A stretch of DNA of 64,000 nt, taken from assembly GCA_020850715.1 (NCBI GenBank), contig JADZED010000045.1, positions 1-64,000 of the forward strand. Direction: 5' to 3'. Within the stretch, counting starts at the first letter, position 1. Every line of letters starts with the position of its first letter. Below are positions 1-13,700 of this stretch, piece after piece. The translations under genes and the position numbers were made by a program. This DNA comes from Acidobacteriota bacterium (GTDB lineage Bacteria; Acidobacteriota; Vicinamibacteria; Vicinamibacterales; CAVVIG01). Under the pieces are notes generated by a model that had not been told where the DNA came from, made no database searches, and saw only the letters and a list, made by a program, of their open reading frames with translations.

Positions 1-1
1 C

Positions 2-88
2 CAGCTGCGCTGGCTCCGCGCCTGTCTCTTTCAGAAGAACGAAAGCCCCTACGACGACGACCGTTTAGATTTACGCGGTTTCACGTGA
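2..88 (+). CDS. possible 3' end of an upstream gene (partial)
   Basis: A reading frame open from the window edge ends with TGA at 86-88. Its 28 codons encode a basic then acidic tail (ending DLRGFT). It could be the C-terminus of a gene lying outside the window, but it is too short to recognise and may be chance. It precedes the kinase gene on the same strand by about 40 nt. Confidence 0.25.
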   Translation, partial: QLRWLRACLFQKNESPYDDDRLDLRGFT

Positions 89-111
89 GCGCTGACAGCC
101 GCGCGCAGTGC

Positions 112-117
112 TACTGT
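112..117 (+). promoter_or_regulatory. putative -10 hexamer of pfkB-like gene
   Basis: TACTGT lies 8 nt before the ATG at 126. It fits the TAnnnT-just-before-start pattern seen repeatedly in this window and would give a leaderless or nearly leaderless transcript. The match is weak on its own. Confidence 0.3.
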
Positions 118-125
118 TGTGCGGC

Positions 126-1037
126 ATGGACGCGCGCAGGGACTTGCCGTGGGACGTCGTCGGGATCGGCGAGAACTCCGTGGACGAGGTTCTGCTCGTG
201 CGCGCGATGCCCTCCTCCGGCGGCAAGGCGGAGATGGTCGCGCGGCACGTCGTGTGCGGCGGCCAGACGGCGACCGCCATGTACGCGTGCGCGCGGCTGG
301 GATTACGCGCGAAGTACGCGGGCGCGACCGGCGCCGACGACAACGGCCGCCTGATCCGGCGCGAGCTGGCCGGTCTGGGCGTGGACCTCGCGCACGTGGT
401 CGAACGCGACGCGCCCAGCCGTCGCGCGGTGATCCTGGTCGAGGAGTCCACGGGGGAGCGCGCCGTGATCTGGCGGCGCGACCCGCGGCTGGATCTGCAG
501 ATGGCCGAGCTGCCTCTCGCCGACCTGACACGCACGCGGGTGGTGCACGTCGATCAGACCGACCCCGTCGCCGCGCTCGGGGCGGCCCGCGCCGCCCGGG
601 ACGCGGGGGCGCTGGTCACGACGGATATCGATCACGTCATGCCGTGCACGCGGGGGCTGACCGAGCTCGCGACGCACGCGATCTTCGCCGAGCCGGCGGC
701 GAAAGCGCTGGCCGGCGACGACAATCTCGAGCGGGCGCTGCGCGCGATCGCCGGCGGAACGCGGGCGACGCTGGTGGCGACCTGCGGCACGCGCGGCGCC
801 GTGGCGCTCGCGCAGGGCTGCTGCGTCAGCGTGCCCGCGTACCAGGTCCGCGCCGTCGACACCACCGGCGCCGGCGACGTGTTTCGGGCCGGCTTCATCT
901 ACGCGCTGGTGAAGGAGGAACCGATCGACCGCGCGCTGCGCGTGGCCAACGCGGCCGCCGCGATCAGCTGCACGCGCGTCGGCGCGATGAACGGGGCGCC
1001 GTCGCTGGAGGAACTGAGCGGGTTGCTGGAGCGCTGA
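126..1037 (+). CDS. PfkB-family carbohydrate kinase
   Basis: A cytoplasmic sugar or nucleoside kinase of the ribokinase/PfkB family, 303 aa. The N-terminus carries the beta-strand and glycine segment VVGIGENSVDEVLL. The conserved C-terminal PfkB signature DTTGAGDVFRAGF near residue 250 contains the catalytic-base Asp and the anion-hole glycines. Length is normal for the family. A GTG at 108 would add six residues, but ATG 126 fits the family start better and has a TAnnnT hexamer 8 nt upstream. The substrate (ribose, fructose, adenosine or another) cannot be read from the sequence, and no sugar-utilisation genes adjoin. It converges on the respiratory operon, whose last gene ends about 165 nt away. 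Confidence 0.85.
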   Translation: MDARRDLPWDVVGIGENSVDEVLLVRAMPSSGGKAEMVARHVVCGGQTATAMYACARLGLRAKYAGATGADDNGRLIRRELAGLGVDLAHVVERDAPSRRAVILVEESTGERAVIWRRDPRLDLQMAELPLADLTRTRVVHVDQTDPVAALGAARAARDAGALVTTDIDHVMPCTRGLTELATHAIFAEPAAKALAGDDNLERALRAIAGGTRATLVATCGTRGAVALAQGCCVSVPAYQVRAVDTTGAGDVFRAGFIYALVKEEPIDRALRVANAAAAISCTRVGAMNGAPSLEELSGLLER

Positions 1038-1203
1038 AGGGCCCTTCGCCTGTCCCGGGGCGGGCGCACGCCGGAAGGTGTTGCTGGCGGAAGCGAGCGC
1101 CGCGGAGCCGCGGGACAGTCGGCGGACAGGGCGTGCCACCAGCCGGCCTGAAGGCCCTGCGCTCCACCGGCCGGACGCCGAAGCACGGCGCCTGGCGCCC
1201 GTT

Positions 1204-1500
1204 CTATCCGAACGTCCCCCACGCCCGGCTCAGATAATCGGTCATCGTCAGCGCCAGCAGGATCCCCAGCCAGAACGCGCCGCCGATCACGACCACCCAG
1301 GTGAGCCGCGTGCTGTACTTCACGTGCATGAAGAACAGCACCACGAGCACCGCCTTGAAGACGGCAATGGCGAGCGCGGCGACGGTGTTCAGCGCCCCGA
1401 GGTCCAGGAACGCGACCTGCACGGTGAGATACGTGCAGAACATCAGGATCGCGAAGATCGTGTAGTAGACGCGCGTCGGAACGACATGGGTCTGGCTCAT
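1204..1500 (-). CDS. coxD: cytochrome c oxidase subunit IV (bacterial COX4 type)
   Basis: A small 98-aa integral membrane protein with three hydrophobic helices, the size and pattern of the prokaryotic subunit IV of caa3/aa3 oxidases. It carries the FFMHVKYSTRLTW segment typical of this family between helices two and three. In known complexes it is an accessory, non-redox subunit that stabilises subunit III and assembly. It is the last gene of the act-cox cluster, and its ATG overlaps the TGA of subunit III by four bases (ATGA), so it is probably translationally coupled. The start [10 protein letters not shown] is set by that overlap. Confidence 0.85.
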   Translation of the reverse strand: MSQTHVVPTRVYYTIFAILMFCTYLTVQVAFLDLGALNTVAALAIAVFKAVLVVLFFMHVKYSTRLTWVVVIGGAFWLGILLALTMTDYLSRAWGTFG

Positions 1501-2148
1501 GCGTGGCGTCCGATCAGATACAGCAGCGGGAACAGGAAGATCCAGACGATGTCGACGAAGTGCCAGTAGAGGCCGCTCACCTCGATCGGGTTGTAGTAGT
1601 CGGCGGTGATCCGGCCGCGCCACGACATCCAGAACATCGCGAGCATGATGCCGATCCCGATGATCATGTGGACCGCGTGCAGGCCGGTCATGATGAAGTA
1701 GAGGGAGAAGAAGATCTGCGCCTGCCGCGCGTAGGCCGCCTCGAACTCGAAGCCCGGGCCGGGAACATGGTGCTCGACGAACTTGTGGTAGTACTCGACG
1801 CCCTTGATTCCGAGAAACACGCAGCCGAGCGCCATCGTCGCGATCAGGAACAGCAGCAGCAGGCGCCGCCTGCCCAACTGCGCGCTGTGGACCGCCAGCG
1901 CCATCGTGAGACTGCTCGTGATGAGCACGGCGGTATTGGTCCCGCCCAGCAGGATGTCGAGCTCGTGGCTCGCCGCGGCGAACGCGTCCGGATACCACCA
2001 GCGATAGACCGCGTAGGTGGCGAACAGACCGCCGAAGAACAGGACCTCGGTGACCAGGAACACCCACATGCCGAGCGCCGCGGCCTCGCGCTGCTGCGCG
2101 AGGCTGTCGAACTGGTGCGCGAGGGCCGGGTGGTGGTGCTCGACGGCG

Positions 2149-2159
<11 letters not shown>
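1497..2159 (-). CDS. coxC: cytochrome c oxidase subunit III
   Basis: A 220-aa membrane protein of the heme-copper oxidase subunit III family, which supports subunit I and its proton uptake side. Five hydrophobic helices are visible, with the family signatures [15 protein letters not shown] in the first helix, [11 protein letters not shown] in the fourth and [18 protein letters not shown] at the C-terminus. It lacks the first two helices of the long mitochondrial type, as in many bacterial caa3 enzymes. It overlaps coxA by 11 nt and coxD by 4 nt, consistent with one polycistronic message. Confidence 0.93.
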
Positions 2160-3771
<1,612 letters not shown>

Positions 3772-3774
3772 CTC

Positions 3775-4707
3775 TTATCGGCTCCGGAGCGCCTTCACGT
3801 ACTCGACCAGCTCCAGGAGCTGCTCCTCGGTGACGAGCCCTTGAAACGTGGGCATGATCGGTTGAAAGCCGGCCGTGATCCTCGCCGCCGGCGTCAGGAT
3901 CGACTGGCGGAGGTAGGCCTCGTCGACGGTGACCGTCTCGCCGCCCTGCAGCGTCACGGTCTTGCCGAACAGCCCGTCGAGCGCCGGGCCGCGGCCCTGG
4001 GTGTCGGGACGATGGCAGGTGTTGCACGCCAGATCGGAGAACAGCTTCTCGCCGCGCGACGCCAGCGAGCCTTCCTGCGGCCCGCCGCTGAGCCAGGCCT
4101 GATAGTCGGTCGGCTCCATCACGACCACCTGGCCGATCATCCCCGAGTGGCGCGTGCCGCAGTACTCGGCGCAGAACAGCTGGTAGCGCCCCGCCTTGGT
4201 CGGCTCGAACCAGATCGTCGTGTAGCGCCCCGGGATCACGTCCGCCTTGGTGCGGAACGCCGGCACGAAGAAGTCGTGGATGACGTCCTCGGACGTCATC
4301 GTCAGCTTCACCGCCCGTCCGACCGGCACGTGCAGCTCGTTGATCTCGCGCTGGCCGTCGAGATGCTGGAACTTCCACATCCACTGCTTGCCGACGACGT
4401 AGATGTCGAGCGTCTCTTCCGGCGGCCGCGACATCGCGAAGTACACGCTCGCGCCCCAGCCGAAGCTGATGAGCACGATGGCGAGCGGGACCGCCGTCCA
4501 GATCGTTTCGAGCAGCACGCCGCCGGTGATCACCTCGCCGATGGCGTCGGGTGCGCGCCGCCGGTACTTGATCGCGAAGCGGAGGATCAGCGCTGCGATC
4601 AGCACGGAGAAGAAGACGGCCACGCCGATCAGGAAGAAGAACACGGCGTCGACGCGCGAGGCGATCGTCGACGCGGCTTCGGGAAAGAGGGGACTGCCAG
4701 ACCACAT
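3775..4707 (-). CDS. coxB: cytochrome c oxidase subunit II with C-terminal cytochrome c domain (caa3 type)
   Basis: A 310-aa subunit that takes electrons into the oxidase. Two membrane helices (about residues 20-45 and 60-92) are followed by the cupredoxin domain with binuclear CuA ligands His144, Cys179, Cys183, His187 and Met190 (motif CAEYCGTRHSGM). After it comes a fused class I cytochrome c domain with the heme motif CNTCH at 228-232 and a likely Met ligand in PIMPTF. This fusion defines caa3 oxidases, where the tethered heme accepts electrons directly from the partner complex. It starts 6 nt after the sco1 stop. I see no lipobox. Confidence 0.96.
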   Translation of the reverse strand: MWSGSPLFPEAASTIASRVDAVFFFLIGVAVFFSVLIAALILRFAIKYRRRAPDAIGEVITGGVLLETIWTAVPLAIVLISFGWGASVYFAMSRPPEETLDIYVVGKQWMWKFQHLDGQREINELHVPVGRAVKLTMTSEDVIHDFFVPAFRTKADVIPGRYTTIWFEPTKAGRYQLFCAEYCGTRHSGMIGQVVVMEPTDYQAWLSGGPQEGSLASRGEKLFSDLACNTCHRPDTQGRGPALDGLFGKTVTLQGGETVTVDEAYLRQSILTPAARITAGFQPIMPTFQGLVTEEQLLELVEYVKALRSR

Positions 4708-4713
4708 GATGGG

Positions 4714-5637
4714 TTAGGTGCCGGGGTACCGGGGTGCGCCGGCGGGTGCACTGGAGGCGCCGGGTGCGCCGGGTGCCCGGGTGCGCTCGCGGCGCACCAT
4801 GACGACGATGAAGGCGCCGAGCGCGAGAACGGTCGCCGCGGCCGCGATGCGGATCGCGCGCATCACGACGAGGCCGTAGCGCCCGGTCATCGGATCGTAG
4901 TGAAAGCAGTAGAGCAGCAGCGCATCGACCGGCGTGCCGACCCTGCCGCCGGACGCCTCGACCAGCGCGTACCGCAGGTCGCGCGGGCCGTACTCGATGC
5001 CGAACAGATACCGCGCGAGGCGGCCGTCGGGCGTGGCCACGATGATGCCGGTCGGATGGGCGAACTGCTGCGTCTCCTCGTCCCACGCGTAGCGGAAGCC
5101 GGCGGCGCCGGTGACCCGCTGGATCGCCTCCTCGCCGCCCGTCAGGAAATGCCACGCGCCGGCGGCCCTGTCGTTGCGGTACCGCTCCACGTACTGCGCC
5201 TTCTTCCCGGCGGCGGCCGCCGGCGTGTCCTTCGGATCGAAGCTGATCGTGACGACCTCGAAGTCGGCGCCCGGCTCGAGCGACAGCACTTTCAGCGCGC
5301 TCACCAGGCCGTTGAGCGACATCGTGCAGAGCATCGGGCACTCGAAGTAGGCGAAGGTGAGCACCACCGGGCGCTTGCCGAAATAGTCGCCGAGCCGGAC
5401 CTGGCGCCCGGCGTCGTCGGTAAAGGGCACGTCGAGCGGCAGGCGCTCGTCGATGTGCTGATCGAAGCCGATCGCCTTCAGCGCCGGCGGCAGCGACGAT
5501 GAGGACATGCCGGCTTCGGTCTTGTAGCCGGGCGCCGGCACGCCGCCCATCTGGGCGAAGGCCGGCGTCGCGAACACCACGAACCATACGAAGGACACCA
5601 AGGACGCACAGGCGTCGAAGCGCTGGATGGACCTCAT
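4714..5637 (-). CDS. sco1: SCO1/SenC copper chaperone for the CuA site
   Basis: A thioredoxin-fold protein of 307 aa that delivers copper to subunit II. The copper-binding CxxxC is Cys100-Cys104 (ECPMLC), and the third ligand is His194 in FAHPTG. An N-terminal signal or anchor (residues 12-29, ending AFA) and a C-terminal membrane helix (about 265-290) followed by a proline/alanine tail suggest the copper domain faces the periplasm. The start MRSIQ is chosen because it overlaps the preceding stop by four bases. Placement just upstream of coxB matches its role in CuA maturation. Confidence 0.92.
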   Translation of the reverse strand: MRSIQRFDACASLVSFVWFVVFATPAFAQMGGVPAPGYKTEAGMSSSSLPPALKAIGFDQHIDERLPLDVPFTDDAGRQVRLGDYFGKRPVVLTFAYFECPMLCTMSLNGLVSALKVLSLEPGADFEVVTISFDPKDTPAAAAGKKAQYVERYRNDRAAGAWHFLTGGEEAIQRVTGAAGFRYAWDEETQQFAHPTGIIVATPDGRLARYLFGIEYGPRDLRYALVEASGGRVGTPVDALLLYCFHYDPMTGRYGLVVMRAIRIAAAATVLALGAFIVVMVRRERTRAPGAPGASSAPAGAPRYPGT

Positions 5638-6047
5638 GGTGCCGCAGCCCCCCGCGCGGGCAGCCCGCGCTCCACCGTGAGCCGCATCGCCTCGTCTATC
5701 GGGATGCGCACGATCCCGCCGCTCCGATCGACCCAGCCGTAGGAGCGGAGCACGCCGTCCTCGCGTGCGCGGAGCTCGCGCATGTCCTGGCGCGGCGTCA
5801 CCTGCAGCCGCGGCGCGGGCGGCTCGCGCGTGCCCTCGGCCGCCGCGAGCGGATAGGCCGCCTCGGCCGGCCGCGCCTCCCGGCCGGCGAAGTACAGGAA
5901 CAGCAGCCCGATCAACAGATGGACGGCGATCGCGACCGCGAGCAGCGCCGCGACGAAGGCGAGGATGCCGCGGACATTGACGTCGCTCGTTTCGTGCTCG
6001 GGCGCGTGCGCCTCGGCGTGCAGCTGGACGTCTTCGTGGTTCGCCAT
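5634..6047 (-). CDS. small membrane protein of the act-cox cluster, unknown function
   Basis: A 137-aa protein with a His/Glu-rich N-terminus (NHEDVQLHAEAHAPEHE), one strongly hydrophobic helix (about residues 28-52) and a C-terminal domain containing DRSGGIVRIPIDEAMRLTVERG. Similar small proteins sit beside alternative complex III and caa3 genes in other genomes as far as I recall; the function is not established. The position between actF and sco1, with a 4-base overlap to sco1, argues for an accessory or assembly role in the supercomplex. The start at ATG 6047 lies just after the actF stop; a TTG two codons earlier is also possible. Confidence 0.75.
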   Translation of the reverse strand: MANHEDVQLHAEAHAPEHETSDVNVRGILAFVAALLAVAIAVHLLIGLLFLYFAGREARPAEAAYPLAAAEGTREPPAPRLQVTPRQDMRELRAREDGVLRSYGWVDRSGGIVRIPIDEAMRLTVERGLPARGAAAP

Positions 6048-6049
6048 GA

Positions 6050-7267
6050 TCAATGCGCCGTCGACGGCCGGCGGCCGCGCTCGAGGATGTCGCCCAGCGC
6101 CTCGTCGAACTCCGGATCGTGCACCGGCAGGATCGGCCGGCGGCGCAGCTGGTAGACGAAGCAGCCGGCCCAGAACGTGCCGAGCGACAGCGGCAGCGCC
6201 AGATCGAGCCAGCTGAGCGCCAGGCCGCGTTCATGGAAGTCGGGCGCGACCAGCCAGTAGAGATCCAGCAGGCGCGCCAGCAGCATGAAGACGGCGAGGC
6301 GGACGAGCAGCCGCGCCTCGCGCTTCATCGCGCGCAGCAGCAGCAGAACGAGCGGGACCGCGAAATGGAACAGGATCAGCCCGCCGCCGAGCAGCATCCA
6401 GCTGGTCTGCAGCCGGTGCACGTACCACTCGATCTCGCGCGGCAGGTTGCCGGCCCAGATGATCAGGAACTGCGAGAACGAGAAGTACGCCCAGAGCATC
6501 ACGAAGGCGAGCAGCAGGTTCCCGAGATCGTGGAAGTGCGACTTGGCGATGATCGTGTCGAGCGGCGGCCGCCGGCTGAGCCACTCGAGGACGATGATCA
6601 GGAAGGCGATGGCCGAGAGCCCCTGTCCGCCGATGATGATGACGCCGTAGATGGTCGAGTACCAGTGCGGCGCGATCGACATGAGCCAGTCGAACGAGGC
6701 GAACGTGATGGTCAGGCCGTAGACGAGCAGGCCGCCGGCGCTGAGCCGCTGCATCCGCCTGGCGATCTGCGGATCGCCGGTCTGGTCCTGTTCGAGCCCC
6801 CACTTGTTGAGCAGGTGCGAGATGACGTTCCAGGCGATGAAGTAGAGGCCGGCGCGCGCGAGGAAGAACGGCACGTTCAGGTACAGCTGCTTGTGCTGCA
6901 GCAGCGCGTCGCCCGCGACCACGCCGGGGCGGGTCCAGACGTAGAGATCCTGCATCCCGGCCACGATCGGCAGGAACAGCACCGTCATGACCGGCAGCAC
7001 GCGGCTCGCGGCGCCGATTGGCCGGCGGATCACGACGCCCCAGGCGCCGCCCGAGAGCTGGTGCACCATGCCCAGGGCGAGACAGCCGAGCGTCACGCCG
7101 AGGCACAGCATGTAGGCCATCAGATACGACTGGTAGAACTGCGCGGGCTCGAGCACCCAGCCGATGGCGCACACGGCCAGGCCGAGCGCCCCCGCGGCGA
7201 GCAGGGGCCGCTGATGGCGTCCGAGCTCGGGAATGACTTCCCCGGCGTTGCGTTCGAGGGCCGACAT
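6050..7267 (-). CDS. actF: alternative complex III subunit ActF (quinone-binding membrane subunit)
   Basis: A 405-aa integral membrane protein of the NrfD-like superfamily with about ten hydrophobic helices. It is the second polytopic quinol-oxidoreductase subunit of alternative complex III, related to ActC. Recognisable features are the FASFDWLMSIAPHWYSTIYG segment and the IIAKSHFHDLGNLLLAFVMLWAYFSFSQ stretch typical of ActF. Its ATG shares one base with the actE stop, showing tight coupling. The N-terminus MSALERNAGEVIPEL is set by that junction. Confidence 0.92.
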   Translation of the reverse strand: MSALERNAGEVIPELGRHQRPLLAAGALGLAVCAIGWVLEPAQFYQSYLMAYMLCLGVTLGCLALGMVHQLSGGAWGVVIRRPIGAASRVLPVMTVLFLPIVAGMQDLYVWTRPGVVAGDALLQHKQLYLNVPFFLARAGLYFIAWNVISHLLNKWGLEQDQTGDPQIARRMQRLSAGGLLVYGLTITFASFDWLMSIAPHWYSTIYGVIIIGGQGLSAIAFLIIVLEWLSRRPPLDTIIAKSHFHDLGNLLLAFVMLWAYFSFSQFLIIWAGNLPREIEWYVHRLQTSWMLLGGGLILFHFAVPLVLLLLRAMKREARLLVRLAVFMLLARLLDLYWLVAPDFHERGLALSWLDLALPLSLGTFWAGCFVYQLRRRPILPVHDPEFDEALGDILERGRRPSTAH

Positions 7268-7854
7268 TACTGCAGCCTCCCGCGCTCGGCGGCCGGCACG
7301 TCGTCGATGGTCGCGTGCGCGGCGAGCTGGAGCGCGCGGATGTAGGCGACGATCGCCCAGCGGTCGTGCGCGTCGACCTGCGCCGCGTAATCGGGCATCG
7401 CGCCGAAGCCGTTCGTCATCACGTCGAAGAAGTGGCCGGCCGGCGCGGTGCGCAGCCGCTCGTCGGTCAGCGCCGGCGGGCGGCGGTAGCCGCGCTGGAC
7501 GACCATCCCCGCGCCGTCGCCCGAGCGCCCGTGGCAGGGCGCGCAGTAGATGTCGAAGCGCTCCCGGCCCCGCGCCATGAGCCGGGCGTCGACCGGGAAC
7601 GGCAGCACCCCGGCGTCGGCGCCGTCGATCTTGCCGGTGTACAGCAGCGTGTCGTCGCGAAGCTGGCCCCGCGCGACGGTGCCCTCGACCAGCGGACGTG
7701 CCGAGCGGCCGTCGTCGAAGAAGCCCGACTCGCGCAGCGGGATGTACTTCGGCTGGTTGTGCATGTCCTGGCGGCAGGCGGCCGACACCGGGAGCAGGCA
7801 GAGCAGCAGCGCCAGGCGCCGCCACGCCATCGAGCCAGGCCTTGCGCTAGTCAT
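7267..7854 (-). CDS. actE: alternative complex III subunit ActE (monoheme cytochrome c lipoprotein)
   Basis: A 195-aa periplasmic cytochrome c. A signal peptide ends in a lipobox (LLPVSAAC, lipidated Cys27). A single heme motif CAPCH is at 104-108, and Met153 in GAMPDYAAQV is the probable sixth ligand. In alternative complex III this subunit passes electrons out of the complex, here probably to the cytochrome c domain of coxB. It overlaps actD by 8 nt. Confidence 0.92.
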   Translation of the reverse strand: MTSARPGSMAWRRLALLLCLLPVSAACRQDMHNQPKYIPLRESGFFDDGRSARPLVEGTVARGQLRDDTLLYTGKIDGADAGVLPFPVDARLMARGRERFDIYCAPCHGRSGDGAGMVVQRGYRRPPALTDERLRTAPAGHFFDVMTNGFGAMPDYAAQVDAHDRWAIVAYIRALQLAAHATIDDVPAAERGRLQ

Positions 7855-8385
7855 CGACGGTCATGACCTCCCGGGGATGCAGCGACTGCAGGAACCCCGT
7901 CGTCTGTTCCAGATCGAACCTGGGATCGACGGCCTCGATCACCAGGAAGAAGCGATCGCGGCTCGCGAGCGCGAAGCGCGGCACGTTGAATACCGGGTGG
8001 TACGGCTGCGGCAGGCCGTTCAGCGCGAGCATGCCGAGCACCGCCGCGAGCGCCGCGCCGAGAATCGTGCACTCGAAGGTCACCGGGATGAACGCCGGCC
8101 AGCTGTGCAGCGGCTTGCCGCCGACGTTGATCGGGTACGCGATCACCGACACCCAGTACTGCAGGAAGTAGCCGCCCAGGCAGCCGACGAGGCCGCCGAG
8201 CAGCACCACGAGCGGCAGCCGCGTGTGGGGCGATCCGAGCGCCTCGTGCAGTTCCTCGATCGGAAACGGCGAGTAGGCGTCGAGGCAGCGGTAGCCCTGG
8301 CTGCTGGCCGCGCGGGCCGCCTCGACCAGGTCGGAGGGATGCTCGAACTCCGCCATCAGTCCGTAGAGCGACGACCGGGCCGGCG

Positions 8386-8389
<4 letters not shown>
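7847..8389 (-). CDS. actD: alternative complex III subunit ActD (DUF3341)
   Basis: A 180-aa protein with two membrane helices (LPLVVLLGGLVGCLGGYFLQYW and FIPVTFECTILGAALAAVLGMLAL), matching the DUF3341 family found only with alternative complex III. The N-terminal domain (LYGLMAEFEHPSDLVEAARAASSQGYRCLDAYSPFPIEELHEAL) and the C-terminal half (FNVPRFALASRDRFFLVIEAVDP) face the same side. It carries no redox cofactor. Its ATG overlaps the actC stop as ATGA. Confidence 0.92.
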
Positions 8390-9789
<1,400 letters not shown>

Positions 9790-9907
9790 GCGTGCTCCGC
9801 GGCGGCCTCGAGGTGCGCGGCCTTCGGCCATCCGATGAGGACGCCCTGCCCGATGCCGGGCCGCTGCGGCGCGCGCGTCCGTGCTCCGGCGGCGTCGTGG
9901 CGCAGCC

Positions 9908-12948
<3,041 letters not shown>

Positions 12949-12952
<4 letters not shown>

Positions 12953-13599
12953 CTGTGACACGTCGAACAGCTCGTCAGTCTCTGAATCTGGTATTCGGCG
13001 ACCAGCTGGCGTCCGAGCGCGAGCTGGTCGGCAGGCGGCACGTAGTCGACGTTGAACACCTCGCCGCGCGGCCGCACGAAACGTTCGGGCTCGCGGTGGC
13101 AGTCGAGGCACCACTCCATCTGCAGGGAGCTCTCCTGCCACATGAGCGGCATCCGGTCGACCGGGCCGTGGCAGGTGGTGCAGCCGACGCCCTTGTTGAT
13201 GTGAATGCTGTGGTCGAAATAGACGAAGTCCGACAGGTCGTGCACGCGCGTCCACCGGATCGACTCTCCGGTCCGGAAGCTTGCGCGCACCGGCTCGAGG
13301 AACGGACTGTCGGCGAAGATCTGCGAGTGGCAGTTCATGCAGGTCTTCGTCGGCGGAATTCCGGCAAATGACGATTTTTCGACAGATGTGTGGCAGTAGC
13401 GGCAGTCGATGCCATTACCCGCGACGTGACGCTCGTGGCTGAACTGTATCGGCTGCTCGCGCGCGACCTGGGCCTCGGTCACCCACGGCGAGCGGGAGAC
13501 TTCGGCAGCGAGAGCGAGCAGGCCGGCGATGATGAAGATCGCGCCGAAGATGCTGACACGCGCGATCGTGTTCGTGCTGCGGTGGAAGACCTGGGACAT
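12949..13599 (-). CDS. actA: alternative complex III subunit ActA (pentaheme cytochrome c)
   Basis: A 216-aa protein with one N-terminal membrane anchor (about residues 13-33) and five CxxCH heme motifs: CRYCH 66-70, CMNCH 87-91, CTTCH 140-144, CLDCH 164-168 and CSTCH 211-215, the last almost at the C-terminus. This is the standard pentaheme ActA that collects electrons from ActB. It is the first gene of the twelve-gene respiratory cluster. The message probably starts at a TATAAT-type promoter about 40 nt upstream. Confidence 0.95.
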
Positions 13600-13636
13600 C
13601 CGTCGGATTCAACACGTCGAGCGAAGACGTCCGTCG

Positions 13637-13664
13637 ATTATACGTCGAGGTCGGAAAAGCGCAA
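13637..13664 (-). promoter_or_regulatory. candidate promoter of the act-cox operon
   Basis: On the minus strand a perfect TATAAT (13637-13642) is preceded by TTGCGC (13659-13664) with a 16-nt spacer. It lies 37 nt upstream of the actA ATG, in the 101-nt gap after the S9 peptidase gene. The -35 matches only in TTG. The AT-rich -10 stands out in the surrounding high-GC sequence. Confidence 0.55.
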
Positions 13665-13700
13665 CTCCAGCGCCGGACTTCCGCCAGCGATCGAATCCGG

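Noticed and set aside
1038-1203. GC-rich intergenic inverted words between the kinase and coxD, considered as a bidirectional terminator
   Set aside because: Stems such as GGCGCC/GGCGCC are short, have no U-tract and are expected by chance at this GC content.
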